DNA from: Watersipora subatra
Lineage: Eukaryota; Bryozoa; Gymnolaemata; Cheilostomatida; Watersiporidae
Reading direction: 5' to 3'
Length of the DNA stretch: 64,000 nt
Assembly (NCBI RefSeq): GCF_963576615.1
Contig: NC_088717.1
Location: 25,261,344-25,325,343, forward strand
Shown: positions 32,601 to 47,300 of the stretch, one piece after another
Numbering within the stretch: the first letter of the stretch is position 1
Layout: the number at the start of each line of letters is the position of its first letter
The notes under the pieces: generated by a model
What the model was told of the DNA's origin: nothing
What the model saw: the letters and a program-made list of their open reading frames with translations, nothing else
The model's database searches: none
Position numbers and translations under genes: made by a program

Positions 32601-35600
32601 TGTGTCTGCATTTTGATCAAAACACATATTTGCTATAAAAAATTTTTTGGAGCCACTTACGAATCTGAAAAAAAAACATAAATATGTTTTTTGTTTGTCA
32701 AATGTATTGATTTTTGGATAGAATTTCCGGCAGATTCTAAGCTAGTTTAAATTAAAGCTCTATGACAAAAATTTTCAGCCATTATTAATTCTGTCAGAAC
32801 AAGCAAAATTAATTGTAGTGAAAAAAATAATCTATAACGATCGAGGCCTATACATTTTTAACCAACAGGATTATTTGCTAAAATAACTGACTTCGCATTA
32901 AAAGTCACCATGAGATTAACTGAATTTAAAACAAAATCAGTAACTTAGTACATTGCACTTTATGAAAATGAAAATAACTTGTTTTGAGCCAAACAAATTT
33001 CCACAATTAAATTTGAGGCTAGAATATTGTATCAGAACAAAAATATTGAAAGTAACTATGGGAACAGCTGGTTTTAGAAATGAACACTTATCATGAACTT
33101 TTGAATGCTCTACTCTGTAATCATAACCTTAGCAAATACAATTACAACAACTAAAAGTCTGAGTTATTCATTCATTTGGATTTAGTAAAGCTGACAGCAC
33201 AAATCTTCTACAGTATTTTAGTGTGTATTCAATGTATTCAAAATTGCAAAATTTAACTTTCTTTTGTTATATTTATATATTTATTCATACAATTTTAAAA
33301 TACACATTTAGAAAATCTAAGATCAAGCAGTTAATCCTAAAGCCTCTATTTAAATGCCACCGTTATTTGAACGCCACTTCTAATAGAATGCTACTCTAGG
33401 AGAAGGGTTAAACAATACAGCACTATCTTTCAATTGATCGATACCTCCATTTGACCTCCACTTTGACGTTGTTCGATTTTTACGAACCCGTAATAGGAGA
33501 TGATTAGTGAAATTGTCTACGAAACAGTACTAACAATGACTCGGTTACATCAATAACAATTAACTTTTTGTTGCTGTAGTAGTTGAAATTATTTTAATGA
33601 TGGTGTACCAAAGAAGATCAATCGTCACTATCATCAGGACTACGGTATCATTCAAAGTGACTAAAATCTAAATCATCTTTATTGTTTGGTTCATGATGAA
33701 GTTTCAATTGTATCTGAAGAAGTTGAAGTGTTTTGATGAAGAATGAGAATACAGTTCAAGAACACAGTATAATGTAGTAGCAGCAATTATTATGATATAT
33801 TCCAACTTTAAACAGAACAAACATCTTTAAAATTTAAAACCGTTATCTGTGACCGTAAACTGTAAACAAATTATCAAAACAGTTCCATTTTAATTTTGGT
33901 GTGATACTTCGGTACGTATTATGAAAATTAGTTTATAAGCAATGCGAAAGCCGGCGGCATCAGCATTGATTTGTCAAAAAGAGTGTGTTAAATATAGCTG
34001 GCATCGAAAGGAATAAATTTATTGTTCCAGAAATCTGATGTGATAGTCTAAAAATACACCACCACAGTTTATTTAAACATCACATTTAATTAAAAGCCAC
34101 TACAAAGAAAAGGTTAACAAATAAATTGCCATGGCATTAAAATAGAGGTTTTACGGTAACTATCAATGAAAATGGGTTGATTAACCACAAATAGCAAAAT
34201 ATTATTGAGAAAAGTATACAAAAGTTCATGAGTGAGTAGAAAATCCTTGGTGCAGACAAAAAATACATTTTTTGTAAGTTGAACTAATTCTAAGTAACTT
34301 TGTAAATTATATGCAGGTAGAAGCTGATTGGCTAAAGATTGTCATTGATACCACTGTTTTTGTATAACCAAAGTTAATTTTTAGGGCTGGCAAAAAGCTG
34401 TGACGCTTGTGAGAAAATCGAAACATATGCAGAAGAAATCAAGTAAGAGTTGCCATTACTTGTCTGACTCTGTCATATGAAGTCTTCGTTTGGTTATTTC
34501 AATTATTTGATGCTGTTTTATTTTACTCTGAAATTTTATTAAAACCGTAAGAATCATTTGATTTGATATTTGTGGAAAATTTTCAGTTTTTTATTTGCTA
34601 TGAAAAACTGTCTTTCCATAATGTTTAAAACCAAATGCATTGCCAACGCTGTAATTGTTTTACTTTACACCCTCAAGCTAAAAGCAGACTTCACAAACTA
34701 TTCCAATACTTTTAAACCCTAGACCTTATTGATCAGTTTGATTTTACTAAACACTGATATGATAGAAACGGAAAACTAACTTGATGTTTGATTAATCATG
34801 AAATAGTCAATAATCAAGAAATATCGTTCTAAAGAATATAAGCTGAATAAGATAATCAAATACCCAAGCGTTTTTAGCAGGTTCAACTGCAACATGTAAT
34901 TTAACATATTTTAGTTTTAAACCTAAGGGTTTTAGAGTATTTACCAAAGTTCTCTTTTGCATCAGCCAACTTCATTTCTACTCGTTTGGTCAATTAAGTT
35001 TTGTATTTGTTTTTCCACGAGAGACAACTTTGACTTATTGTTGCGGTAGAGGCTGGTTGTTATGTAGATGCATCATTAGTTTCAAGTTAATATATTCAAT
35101 TTAATCACTTTCTTATGAGGAAAAAGTTGGAAAAGCCTACCTACAAAAATACACCATAAGTTGACACAAAGGCAGGGGCTTCTTGCAGTAACGGTCATTT
35201 AAGTAGTTAGTAGCTATGAAAAATGCTGAGTTGGTACTACATGGGTAACAAAAAATATAAACTAATATACTACTCATGGCGGCATAAATTAGATGAAGTA
35301 GACGCACCATATATTTTTAGATTGTAACAAGCTGTAGACTTCAAGTTTGAATGTGAAAAGGAATTTATAGTTTGGGGGTTTCAAGTGGATAGCAAGTGTG
35401 TCGGTGTTCTGGATGTAAGGTGTTGTTAAAGTATCACCTCAGGAAGTGCCGGTTTATTATGTTAAAATATGTTCAAAGGTCAAATTAATACTAAAAACCT
35501 CATGGTAGTTTCATTGTATTAAAACTATTTTAAAGCTTGTAGTGAACTTAAAAGGCTGTACAGCTGTTAAAAGCTAGTCATCATTTGGAATAAAGCATAG

Positions 35601-38306
35601 TATGGTGCAGACATGAAATTATTCTGCTTGGAGAAGAGCTGTCTATTTTGAGCTGGTTATTAATGGGTACAGAATATGGTTTGTATGAAACAAGTGATAT
35701 GCTTTTTGTGTCTAGAAAGATTGTCCTTAAAGAGCCGGTAATTACTTGGTATAGGATTTACATGTAGGATAAAATAGACTACACTTTGCTTTCAGAAGTA
35801 CTTCATTTTTTATTGTATTTGCAAACTCAATAAAATGGTCTTTCATAGCATTCTTAGAAAGCAAAATTTTGATGATTATCATTTGAAGTAGCTTTCCTTA
35901 CAAAGGTCATTATTTGAAGGTAGGCTGTAATAAATTATTAATACATTATTAAAACAATTCTAGTACTTTAAATAATAACAGTTTTTTAACTTCGATGCAG
36001 TAGGAGCTGATTTATGCAATCACAATTAATATTATATTCTAATAAATGTATTTTTGACGTAATTTATTTTTAAAAACAAAATCAAAGATAATAGTTTACC
36101 TGATCTTTAAATAACAATTAATGAAGTAAATAATTTCCGTAAAAACTAGTAACAAATTGAAAGAATGACCTACATATAAATACTTTGGAATGTAGTAAAG
36201 TTTATGAACTTTAGTTTTGTTATTTTTGACTGCATGGAAATTCACTTGCTTTTACTTGTTTTGAAATTTTATTCGAGAATAGTAGAAGCATGCGAGTGTT
36301 GTAATTATTTTATGCAATAGATATAAAGACACACTGCCATTGAAACTGCATCAATAAAATTGCATAGACAGCTAAACTTTAGGAAAAATACTTTTGTTTT
36401 GTTATATGGGTCTTTTAAATACATCAAACAGTTAGATCAATGATCAGTTGTTATCAAAATTTATAAACCCGCTGTTTTGCAAAGCGCTACATTGTTGAAC
36501 TGTAGAAACAGTGCAGGCTGTAAATCCCAATGTTTTACTGCTGTTTTCGGTTCTAGTAGTGTAATATATTGTCATGTTAAATAGCCCCATGAGGTAAACT
36601 CTGAATAACTGCTTGAGATGAAACTTCTTTTTTTCATACCTCAGACATCTATACATTCGAACTAGTGGAGATACAGAGATGTGCAACAAAGAGCAAAATA
36701 AAGAAACAATAAAAGCAGAAATACAAAAAATAAACCAACAGTGTGAAAAGGTAAATATGTAATTTTTAAAGAAAATTCAAGTTGCTAGTCGTTAGCCTCA
36801 TATAGGCAAAATTCAAAATGAAGAGCTATACATGTTCGTAACAGCACTAAAACACATGTAAACTATAGTATATATACTTGATAGTCTCCTTTTTTCTCCA
36901 GGTGTACATTTGAAGCCTTCAGTACATTATTCTGTATATTAAATATAAATACAATTGAAAGCTGATGCGTTATTAAGTAAAGTGGTACCTCAAAAATAAT
37001 TTATTATGTTCGATTTCTATTTGCTTCTGGTTCGACAAATGAGTTGTTTAAATAACACATTAATTTTACTCATTAACAAAAAGAGGTACCGGATAATGCA
37101 GTTATGGACATATATGAGAGTAGTGAATCGAGACAAAATTTTAAACATAAATTAAACTACCAATAGAAATTTATAGGAATCGAGTTAGCACAATTGAATT
37201 AATATTTTTTCCAAACTTCGTTACTGTTTTTTTATTTCAAGCTAATCATCGTTCTCTTAAACTTCTTTTTTTGCTTCTCACCACTGCTGTAATTTTGAGA
37301 CCCATGAATATTGAAAATAAGTCACATGAATGGGAAATAAGTAAAAAATATACAAAGTGTATTACTATTCTTATTCACATAGTGACTCAAACTGATGCTG
37401 CACAATTGACACACGCTTGACTGTTAAAATTCCAAATGTATGTACAAAATCCAATGCAAAATTTTCTTAAAATTTCTATTCTAGTTTTGAATTGTTCAAA
37501 TATAGAACATTTCTAGAGTCACAATATCACTGTTTATTCTAGATCTACTTTATTATTTAAAAAATTAAAAGTTGCTAAGTTTTGAACAGCGGATTCATCA
37601 AATAAGCCACACCGGTAAATAACAACTTTGTTAATGGGTCTTGATTTTTATTTTTCAGCCATTCTCGAACCAACTAAATAAATTAACAACATATTATAGA
37701 ATTATGAAACCATGCAAAAGTTTAATAGAAACCATGCTATAATGATAACTACAAATATGTTTATCTTACTGGCTATTTAAAATAATCTCTGTGTTATAAT
37801 TTTTAGGCACTATAGCCTTGGGAATTAGTGCAGTCATAAATATGTCTCTTTTTTCTTGAAACCACCAGCTATATTGTGTTTGCTACTTGCACTAAAAGCT
37901 ATCGCCTTAACCATACGAAAAGAAAATAAAAATTACTGATAGTTGATATGACTTAAGAGTTATACACATATTTCAAAGGTGGTGATAAAACCATTCATGC
38001 GGCCATATGTGTTTAAAATTGTTCCAAACTGCATTAATACAATGGTACATGATGAAAATCTATATGTATTGTCATTTGAACTAATAAATAATGTAGAAAT
38101 AGTGACATGTAGGATATCTTAATTAAAATGCTTAATTTTATTTTTTTAATATCAAAATTTTGAGAGATTTGAAATATTTGAGTTATTGTTGAATTACGTT
38201 CAATAGACCAACTCAACTTTAAATGTTTTAAGACTCTTATATTACTGTGTGTATATAAGAGTATAAGATGATTTTATCACTGTATGTGGCTAACACTCTT
38301 AGATGT

Positions 38307-38393
<87 letters not shown>

Positions 38394-41300
38394 TATATAG
38401 ATATAGATATATATAAACCTCAAAGTTCATGCGGTTTTTGTTTTTTGTTTTCTGTGATTTTGCACTATGGTGAGTCCAGCTATAGCTATTGAAATTTAGG
38501 AGTTGAAACCCTACATCGGTCTTTAACACTCAAACACTTTTATAGTTGTTTTATTTTGTTTCATAACTTATTTTTTCTGTACCAAACTTTGTTCGCATGA
38601 TATGAAGTTTGAAAATTACAGTTGTTTGTGAAAATTTAAAAACCTTAATAGTTATTTATTTTTTCCCTCAACTTACTTCAAGTGCACAAATACTTGTTCA
38701 AAATATGAAGTTTGAAAGCTAGAATGGTAACTGTTATTATCCATTAAATAGAAGTAAATTTTTTTGCAAGGGTTTTTATTACACGGGTAACACCAAGCAT
38801 TCATCTAATCACTGTATATATCTGACGGCATAATATGTCTCTATGTCTGTATGTCGCTGAAAGTATAAGATTTCTCAATTACTGTATGTAGCAAAGGTCA
38901 TGTAAATAGCCCTGTATGTACATGTATCAGGGAGCAAAAGAATATCTGTCGATAATTGTCGCTGCTATTCTAACTCACTGTCATTGCACATACACTTACA
39001 AAATAATAAAGGTGTTGTAGCGGCTGAAAGGAACAAGGTTCAAACCAGCCAAATGCAAACCTTTCTAGTGGCAAGGGCCTGGCCATTATGACTAAAATGG
39101 GCCTGGCCAGTTGCTTACCCAGCCATTTGGTAAGCAAAGAAAAAGTAGCTACTGATTCTAAGAAAACAAGGACGGTCAAAGCATGCTTAACCCCCTGATG
39201 GCTGAAAGAGCTGCCAGGCTTCCTGGGCATCGTTAGTTACTACTGTCAGTATACCCCAAGCTTCAGTCTTTGAACAACCTGACGTAAAAACTAAATAAGT
39301 GGACATTAGCAGAAAAGTTCAGCAGGCCACCCGTGATGATCTGAAAGAACCCATCTCTTCTGAACACCTCTTTGGATACTTTGATCTGAGTCAGTGTCAC
39401 ATCTGAAGTAAAGACGCAAGTGAATTCAAGATAGGGACAGCGTTGTTGATAGCACAACACAAAGCATGAAGTCGCTTATTAAAAGGAACTGCTGTGTCAC
39501 ATAGAGGGCGTTGCTTGCCATAGTCAAAGCCGCGATGCACTTTTGACCATTCCTATGTGACCGACAGTTCCTACTCCGAACTGACCATGGCTCAATATGT
39601 TGGCTGTGCAGGAGGATGGAGCTATCCAATCAGATGACATTATGGTTAGAAATTTTGCCGCAGTTTCTTTGCTAGGCCAAGAAACTTTGGAGGGAGGTAT
39701 ACAGGTAGTTTCCTGACTCCACCAGAAAACCTACCTACATACCTCCCTCCTTAAAGGCAGCTGGTTGACCTAAATAGCTAGCCAGCTCGCTTGGTTTAGA
39801 AAAAACCCTGACGCCGCTGTTGGGTTTTCCTGGAGTCTACGCAACAAAGGGCAGTTCTCTATAATGGCTCTCAACTAAGGGTGATCCTTTCGGCACCTTA
39901 TGTTAACCAGAATTGTCCTATGTTGACCCTAATCTGCTTTGGCTCCGGCACATGTTAAGGTACAGTAAAGACTTTGGCCTTCCGGCGGTTCTTGGCTCCG
40001 CCAGCAAGTACCGTAAGACCAAGGGATGCCACAGTAACAATGATGGACTAAGCCATTAGACCTGTAAAGGCTGCCAGCAGTGCAAGTTCCTTGAAATTAG
40101 GGATTGCAGACCTACCCAGAGGAGACTCACCATAAAGGACCATCCCTTGTTGCGTAGACTTCAGAAAATCCCAGCAGCATTGTCAAGGGTAGTCTGAACC
40201 GTTTGATATTGCTAGCCCATTAGTTCAACCAGTTGCCTTCAAGTAGGTAGCTATGTAGTTTAACCCAAAGTTGACCAAGGTCATCCTTGAACCTTCCAAC
40301 ATGGCTCACATGACGACCTTTAGGTAACATCAGCAAAAATCTGGGGCAAATAACAGACTGCCGGGCAAGAGCCTATGGCCACCGTTAACTAAGCTTTTCT
40401 GTAAAAATGACGGGACTAGGGAGCCTTTGAAGCTAAAGAAACTGGAGCTTTGGCTATTGTACAAAAACCATTTCTCAGAATACTGCTGAATTGAATGCTA
40501 GAAGCTTAGATTTCACCCCACTTCTAGTTCAGCTGATATGCAGTCAGCTTGCCATCTATCAGAAGAACTACCATGTGACAAATGCGCACCTTGGCTTACA
40601 CTGAGATAGGCAAGATGACCAGTCATTTTCATTTGACGTGGTACTAGCCAGGTCTTACAAAATCTTGAGGAGACTATGTGAAAACCACAATGAGAGCCAA
40701 ATGCAAAACACGGTGAAACGAAAGCAGCTGGAAGAAGGCTGAAGATGTACACTGGCCAGCTCTGACATGATGGGAGACATATTGGGCCATCTGCCAGTGA
40801 CACGGAAAAATAACAAGTAGATTTTGTTACCAGTTACCGAAATCGCACCTCACTCCAAAACTACCAGGTCATTAAGGTAGTGAAGCGCAACAATTGGCAG
40901 CTGGGGTGATTTGCTCAGGGCGCTGCTGCCATAACGAGGCTATGAAGAAGGGGGGTGTTGCTCCTTTAGCTGATGAGAAAATAAGGAGTGCACCACACTA
41001 AGCCACAAAAGGACGACAAACCTGCTCAAACTCGATTGACAGCTGTTCCTGCTAGACTAGCTACAGTATATTTTTACCCCTTATTCCCAAAGTCCCAGCT
41101 AACACATGAATTTATTGTTTTGCTTCTCAAAAGATGGAAAAAAGTGCATAATTCTCTCTGCCAGGCACAGATAGCAATTTAGCAGGAGAAGCAAAATTAG
41201 CTACCTGTTTTTGCCCTTGGAAACTAGGTCTTGATGGTAAATAAGCGGCAGAACAGAGATGGCAACCCAAGCTGCAAACCAGATCTGTGGAACCATACCA

Positions 41301-44300
41301 GGTCATGCATTTACAGGTCTGGCCAACCACACCTATCTGGTAGAGTGGCAGATATAATTCTCTACCTAAACACGAAGGCTAGTTGAAGCCTTGCCATGCC
41401 TGTCTGGAGAAGTCATAATGAGCCTTAGTTACTGCAAACTTTCAAAGAAGATCTTACAAGTTAAATCTCAGCTAAGTCAAACAGGGCGACGAGAGCCAGA
41501 GGAGTAGATGGAATTGACTATTTCATAGCTAGATACTTTGAAATTATAAGAGCTGGCACCCAGAATGCAAACTCGAAAAAAAATCAGAAAAAAACCGAAA
41601 TGAAAAAGCAGATTAAATTCCAAAACAACCAAACCACCTAGGAGCCTAGAAAAACTGGCTTCAGACTTCAATCAGCATAACTTTTGACCGGCTCGAACAA
41701 CCAGGAAACAGATCGATACAGTGAGCGGACGCGTTGTAGCATAGCATCAGCCAAGCCTTAGCAAATTTATCGGAGTAATATCGCAACAAAGGGAATGCAT
41801 CAAACTCAAATTTCATTTGTGAAACAATCAATTCTACTTTGAAGTAGAGAAAAGCAAGTTCAGCATCAAGGTCTTCTCAATATCACTCACTCAAGCTTGT
41901 TACAGTTTTTATATTCTGTTCCTATGGGGTCTAAGCATTGTAAGTTGAATATTTCTTTAGAAAAAATGCTGAGCTGGCTCGGATACTTAGATGCAAGACA
42001 GTAGAAGCAGCTAGGGGCCTTCTAGACCTAAAAGACAAGCCTGTAGCAATATGTAAAAAAGCATGGTCACAAAAAAATTGGACAAGGCAGGAAGTTTTCC
42101 ACTGATGAAAATACTGGGGGATGTAGAGTGCCTTGATTAGGCTGATTTAGTGAATGTTTATAATACTGTAGTCTATCACCTGTATAGTCTCAAGCGACTC
42201 CATTTATCAAATATCTATGGCTGGCCAAGGAACATCTCTAAGAAAACGTGTACCTCCTCCCTGACTATAACCATCTGTATCTAAAAAGGAAGAAACAGCT
42301 GGCATGGTCTGTCAAAAAAGACAGACATAAACTCATGAAGAAGAGCTTTAAGAGCAAGCACTTGGCAAACTCACCACCTAAAAAGAAGTCAACTCAGCCC
42401 AAGAAGAAACCAGCTTAGCTGCTGGAAGAGCAAGCCTGGCAAATTAGGAAGCGGTCGGGCATCTGCCATTGTTAAGCATTTCCCAAAACCTTTTCATTTG
42501 GATTATGAAAAGCCAGCCAGGAAGGTGGTTGTTACGAGACTGGCAGAAGAAAAAGGTTTAGAAGTTGATACATGATGGCCGGCATCAGGCTGGACTGGTA
42601 AAGGGCCACTGATGATCTGCATCACCAGACACTGTTCCAGGGGGACAGTTTAGATGAAGCTTTGTCTCCTGGAGCATAAAGCAAAGCAGAACCAGCTTTG
42701 TAGCCAGTTCATCGCCTGTACCAACTTTATCTTAAAGATCTATCTGCTCTGTAATAGGGTGGAGAAAACTGTGATGCATATGAATGACCAAGCCCAAAGC
42801 TGAATATGATTGGAATGGCCAGTCTGCAAACTAGCTGACAGGAGGATGGCTTGGCTAAGCCAGCCCAGAAGATACTTTGGCCGGCATCACTGAACCAAAG
42901 CAATAATGAGCCGAGCTGGGCCATAAACAGAAGGTACGATTGACAGGCTGCCAATCGATAAAGGCTGGCATTTACATACCAATAGGTACTTTTCCATACT
43001 TACTGTAAGAAGGTATTTTACCTATTTTTCTAAAGCATATTAACAATAAAAAAGTATCTTACCTATTAAATTGGTATTTTAATAAGAAACATGGGTTTCA
43101 ATGAAATAATTGGTATTTCACCGACATAATGTACATTTTACCAAATAATAGGTATTTACCGGTTAATCTTCTATTCCCTTCGACATTTTCCTTTATTACA
43201 TCTAAAGAAATACGAACAAGGATCTCAACATCACAAAAAAATTTCCAAGTTGTAAAACTAGTGTTTTAATTTGTTTTAACTTAACAACTGTAACCTGGAT
43301 TATAATGATTGTGGTAATCTAATAGATTCTAAGCCGCTAGAAGGTTTCTAAAGCGGTCTATTTTACCCTTCAATGAATTTAGAAACTTTTTACATAATTG
43401 GAAGTTTTCTTTCAAATGTTTGTTTGGAATTTTACAGCTGTGACCTAACTTATATTTGTAACTTTGAGTAAATAATGTTTAGTCCCTAGAGAACCTTCAA
43501 CCTGGTCCCCTTAAATTTATCAATCTTTTAAAACTATGTATGTTTAAACCTGCAGAAGTTTAACTACATATGTTTAATTTGTATCTAATAAAATAGTTTA
43601 TACATTGTAGTGGTAACAGTGAAATATATTTCATAATGATGTAGTTTTTGGCAACTAGAGCCCTTTTTACTAGCTCTCTAAGAATAATATAAAACTTAAA
43701 ACTACCTCTAATTTTATGGAGATGTTTCTACAAAAGTCTAGCTGACAGCTTTTTACTGTTTTTAAAATTCATCAAAAACAAACCGAAATATAAAGAAAAT
43801 CAATAACAAGAGTTGTTTCCATCTATCTGTTCAAAGCCATGCCAATAGGGCTGAAAATAAAACTGCTTTGCGTGGAAATTAAATGTGAGTGCTCCAATGT
43901 ACACTTTGTCACTCTTACCACTATACCACTAATTAACCACCACGAAAGGAAACAAATATTTGCATGCATTGAGCTAATGAAAATATGTTAACAACCCATC
44001 CTGAGAGTGATTTTGCTTTGCAAAACTTTTTTTTTCGTAATTGATTGTTAGCAATAATTAATTGTGCTAGAGGATTACAGCTTCGAATTTCCACCAACTT
44101 TACATTTATGAACTTTAGGTGACTTTGGCATCAGCTAAAGTATTTAATGATAACTATAATGATAGTTAGTTATAATGATTAATTTGATATGGAAATATTT
44201 CCATAGACAAGGTAATTCAAAAGTAATGACAATATATAAGCACCCTTAACAAATATAATGTACATATAAGAAGTGTTATCAAATTAGATAAAAGCATTAA

Positions 44301-47300
44301 AAAAGGGCAGACAATTTAATCACAAGTACACTCCCATTGCACTACTTGGAAGCGCTAATAATTTACTGTATAATTCTCCGCATACTGATTACTCATGACG
44401 ATATCTCACAGTGCACAAGACTGTCAAGTGTACTAGTTATATATAGAAAAAATTATCTTTAAACAAAAACTAAACTCAGTATCCAGATATTGTTCTCTGC
44501 TCATGAACCTTTTTATACAAGTATTTTCATTCCTTTTGCAATTAGTTGAAATTTTAACGACAAATATATTGCTCATTTGTGTCAATCTTCTTACCTGTAT
44601 ATTGCTAGAACAAGACCAAGTTTGCAGACCTTCAGTTTCCACCAAATTCTACCTCTATTTCCCAAGATCCTAGTGATCTTCTTTTTCCTGGAGATCATTG
44701 GAGGCGTCCTGAGCAGTTGTTAGTAGATCCTGAAGATGAAAAGTATGAATGGACAGTATGCAATAACCCGCAACGAAAGGACTTCTCTCAAGGAGAGATT
44801 GGAAATTGCTGGTAATGCAGCTTAAAATTTACTTAACTTTGTTTATTTTTTCACAGTGTTCCACTGTCATGTTTTGACTTTCTACCTTGTTAAAGTTAAT
44901 TAAAAAGTTTAGCGTTTAATGCAAGCGTTAACCTGGTAAAATGGATGATTGTTCACAGAACGCAAAATTAAAAAAGCTCACAACAGCTAATCTATCATGT
45001 TGGCATGTTTTTATATTAAAATTTTGGTAACAGAGCGCACACGGTTATTGTAGATTAAAACTTTTTTGTTGAGTACAAACGTAGATAGCAGTGATAAAGA
45101 AGTTAATATGTTCTGTTCTTATAAGTGCTATGACCAAATCTTTTCTAAAAAACTTCGCTAGCAAGCTTGCTACACACTGATAAAACTTAGATAGCAAAGT
45201 CAGTATACAGACAAAACACACACTCCCATTGTTAACATTCACACAATCAAATTTTCATCAACTTGAACAATGTTTTTCCTAAAATACGAATTTGGTAGAT
45301 TTTTATGGTTTTTGAAGAAAACCGATTTATCTTATGTCAGCTTTAAACAGTTTAACCACACTAACTAATATTTAGACAAATAAACATTGAACAGTCAACT
45401 GTCATGGCACTTTCACTTTTTTTGTAAGCATTTATTTTATGATTCCCTCTTCTAATTTAATCTATTTTTGTCTAAGCTGTTGTAATACATCAATAAAAGT
45501 TTGAAAAAATTACATTTAACAAAAGGAAATTAGAAAATAGACCAATGTTACTATTTATGTGCTGTTGGAAAGGAATAAAACGATTAATATTAAATTGAAA
45601 ACTTTGTTGGTTACAAGAGGCACTTCTGTGTATACATGTATATCAATTCTTAAACAATCTTGGCTAGTTTAATTCACTGCATAGAAGCTATACTACATTA
45701 CTACTACACAATATACTACTACGCTACTACACTACTACACTACTACACTACTACACTAATACACTATTACACTACTATAGTCCTATAGTAATACACTAAT
45801 ACACTACTAAACTACTAAACTACTACACTAGTACACTACTACACTACTACAATAATACACTACATCACTACTACACTACTATACTAATACAATACTACAC
45901 AACTACACTAATACACTAATACACTAATACACCAATAAACTACTACACTAATACACTACATCACTACTACACTATTACACTACTACACTAACACAATACT
46001 ACAATACTACACAACTACACTAATACACTACTACACTAATACACTACTAAACTACTACATTACTACACTACTACACTGCTGCACTACTACACTACTACAC
46101 TATTGCACTACTCCAATACTACAATACTACACAACTACACAAATGCACTACTACACTACTGCACTACTACACTACTACACTGCTACACTAATACACTACT
46201 ACACTACTACACTACTAAACTACTACACTACTACACTTCTACACTACTACACTGCTAAACTACTACACTATTACACTACTACACTACTACCCTACTGCAC
46301 TACTACACTACTGCATTACTACACTACTGCACTACTGCAGTACTACACTACTACATTACTACATCACTACATTACTACATTAATACATACTACACTACTA
46401 TACTAATGGATATGGCCAAACCAAAAATTAAACATTTTATACTGTTTTCTTGCTCAAGGTATCATATAATGCCAATACAATCATATATTCAGTAATTGTA
46501 GCTGATCTAAATACTAGGAACTTAATGAAGTGTTGGTGTTATTAAAAGAAGTCAAACCGAATTTTGTACATAGCTGTCATTTCAAAAATGGGTGACAGAT
46601 GGAGGGATTTTTATCAAATGAATAAGTGTTTTTTATTTTGAGTTTGGTATATAAGAGTTGGTAAGTGTACTCACACTGTCGGGTTCTACTGAGATAAATG
46701 AAACAGCAGAAAAATAATGTCAATTTAGAAATTAACATCAGGAGACTTGAAAAATCCAACATTCTATTGGTTACTTAACAGTGTGGCAACAGTTACAGTG
46801 GCTGTTAAAGATTATCATAATATTATCAGAATATGTTTATCAGAAAACTTCACCAGGAAATATTTCGTAGCTTTTTGGATTTTGATTGTGTGTTACAAGT
46901 TTTTCACTTTTAAGACAACTTGCAGACTAAAGAGAAGTCATGAAAATATTGATAGCTCATTAAGCAATATCTTTACACTTTTCAAGACTTTGCCCTTGTA
47001 GCAATCTGTTGTGAGACATATGCCAGAAGATTATTTTCTGTATGATGTGCTATAATCTTTCATGTTAGAAGGATACACATACACATTAAACATTGCTATC
47101 CAATATACAAAGTAAATTAATAAGAGTAAATGTATTCGAGTGCCAAAAAACATGACTATATTGTGAGAGTAAAAGTGTTGCTATATAATTAGAATAACCA
47201 AAAATATAAACAGTTAGCAGCCCAACTACAGTGATGAAATATCTAATAATTAAATTTTAATCAGTAAGCGTTACTTTTTAAAGTTGGTGAATGTGACGGA

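Larger units (their letters stand above)
28493..34384. other. Intron 2 (5.9 kb), transposon-rich
   Basis: It holds a decayed gypsy element (about 28,900-30,650), a tRNA-like SINE-type segment (31,425-31,495), a minisatellite (31,860-32,140) and a TIR element (33,335-34,157). The remaining sequence is AT-rich with no exon recognised. Confidence 0.6.
36751..44608. other. Intron 4 (7.9 kb)
   Basis: It contains a (TA)n array (38,311-38,416), a large decayed gypsy element on the + strand (about 38,990-42,960) and AT-rich DNA. At 43,880-43,960 the - strand has tRNA-like A-box sequence (tagtggtatagtggtaagag), possibly a SINE head. Confidence 0.6.

Noticed and set aside
46143-46406. 87-codon TTTLLHYY frame
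   Set aside because: Translation of the triplet microsatellite.
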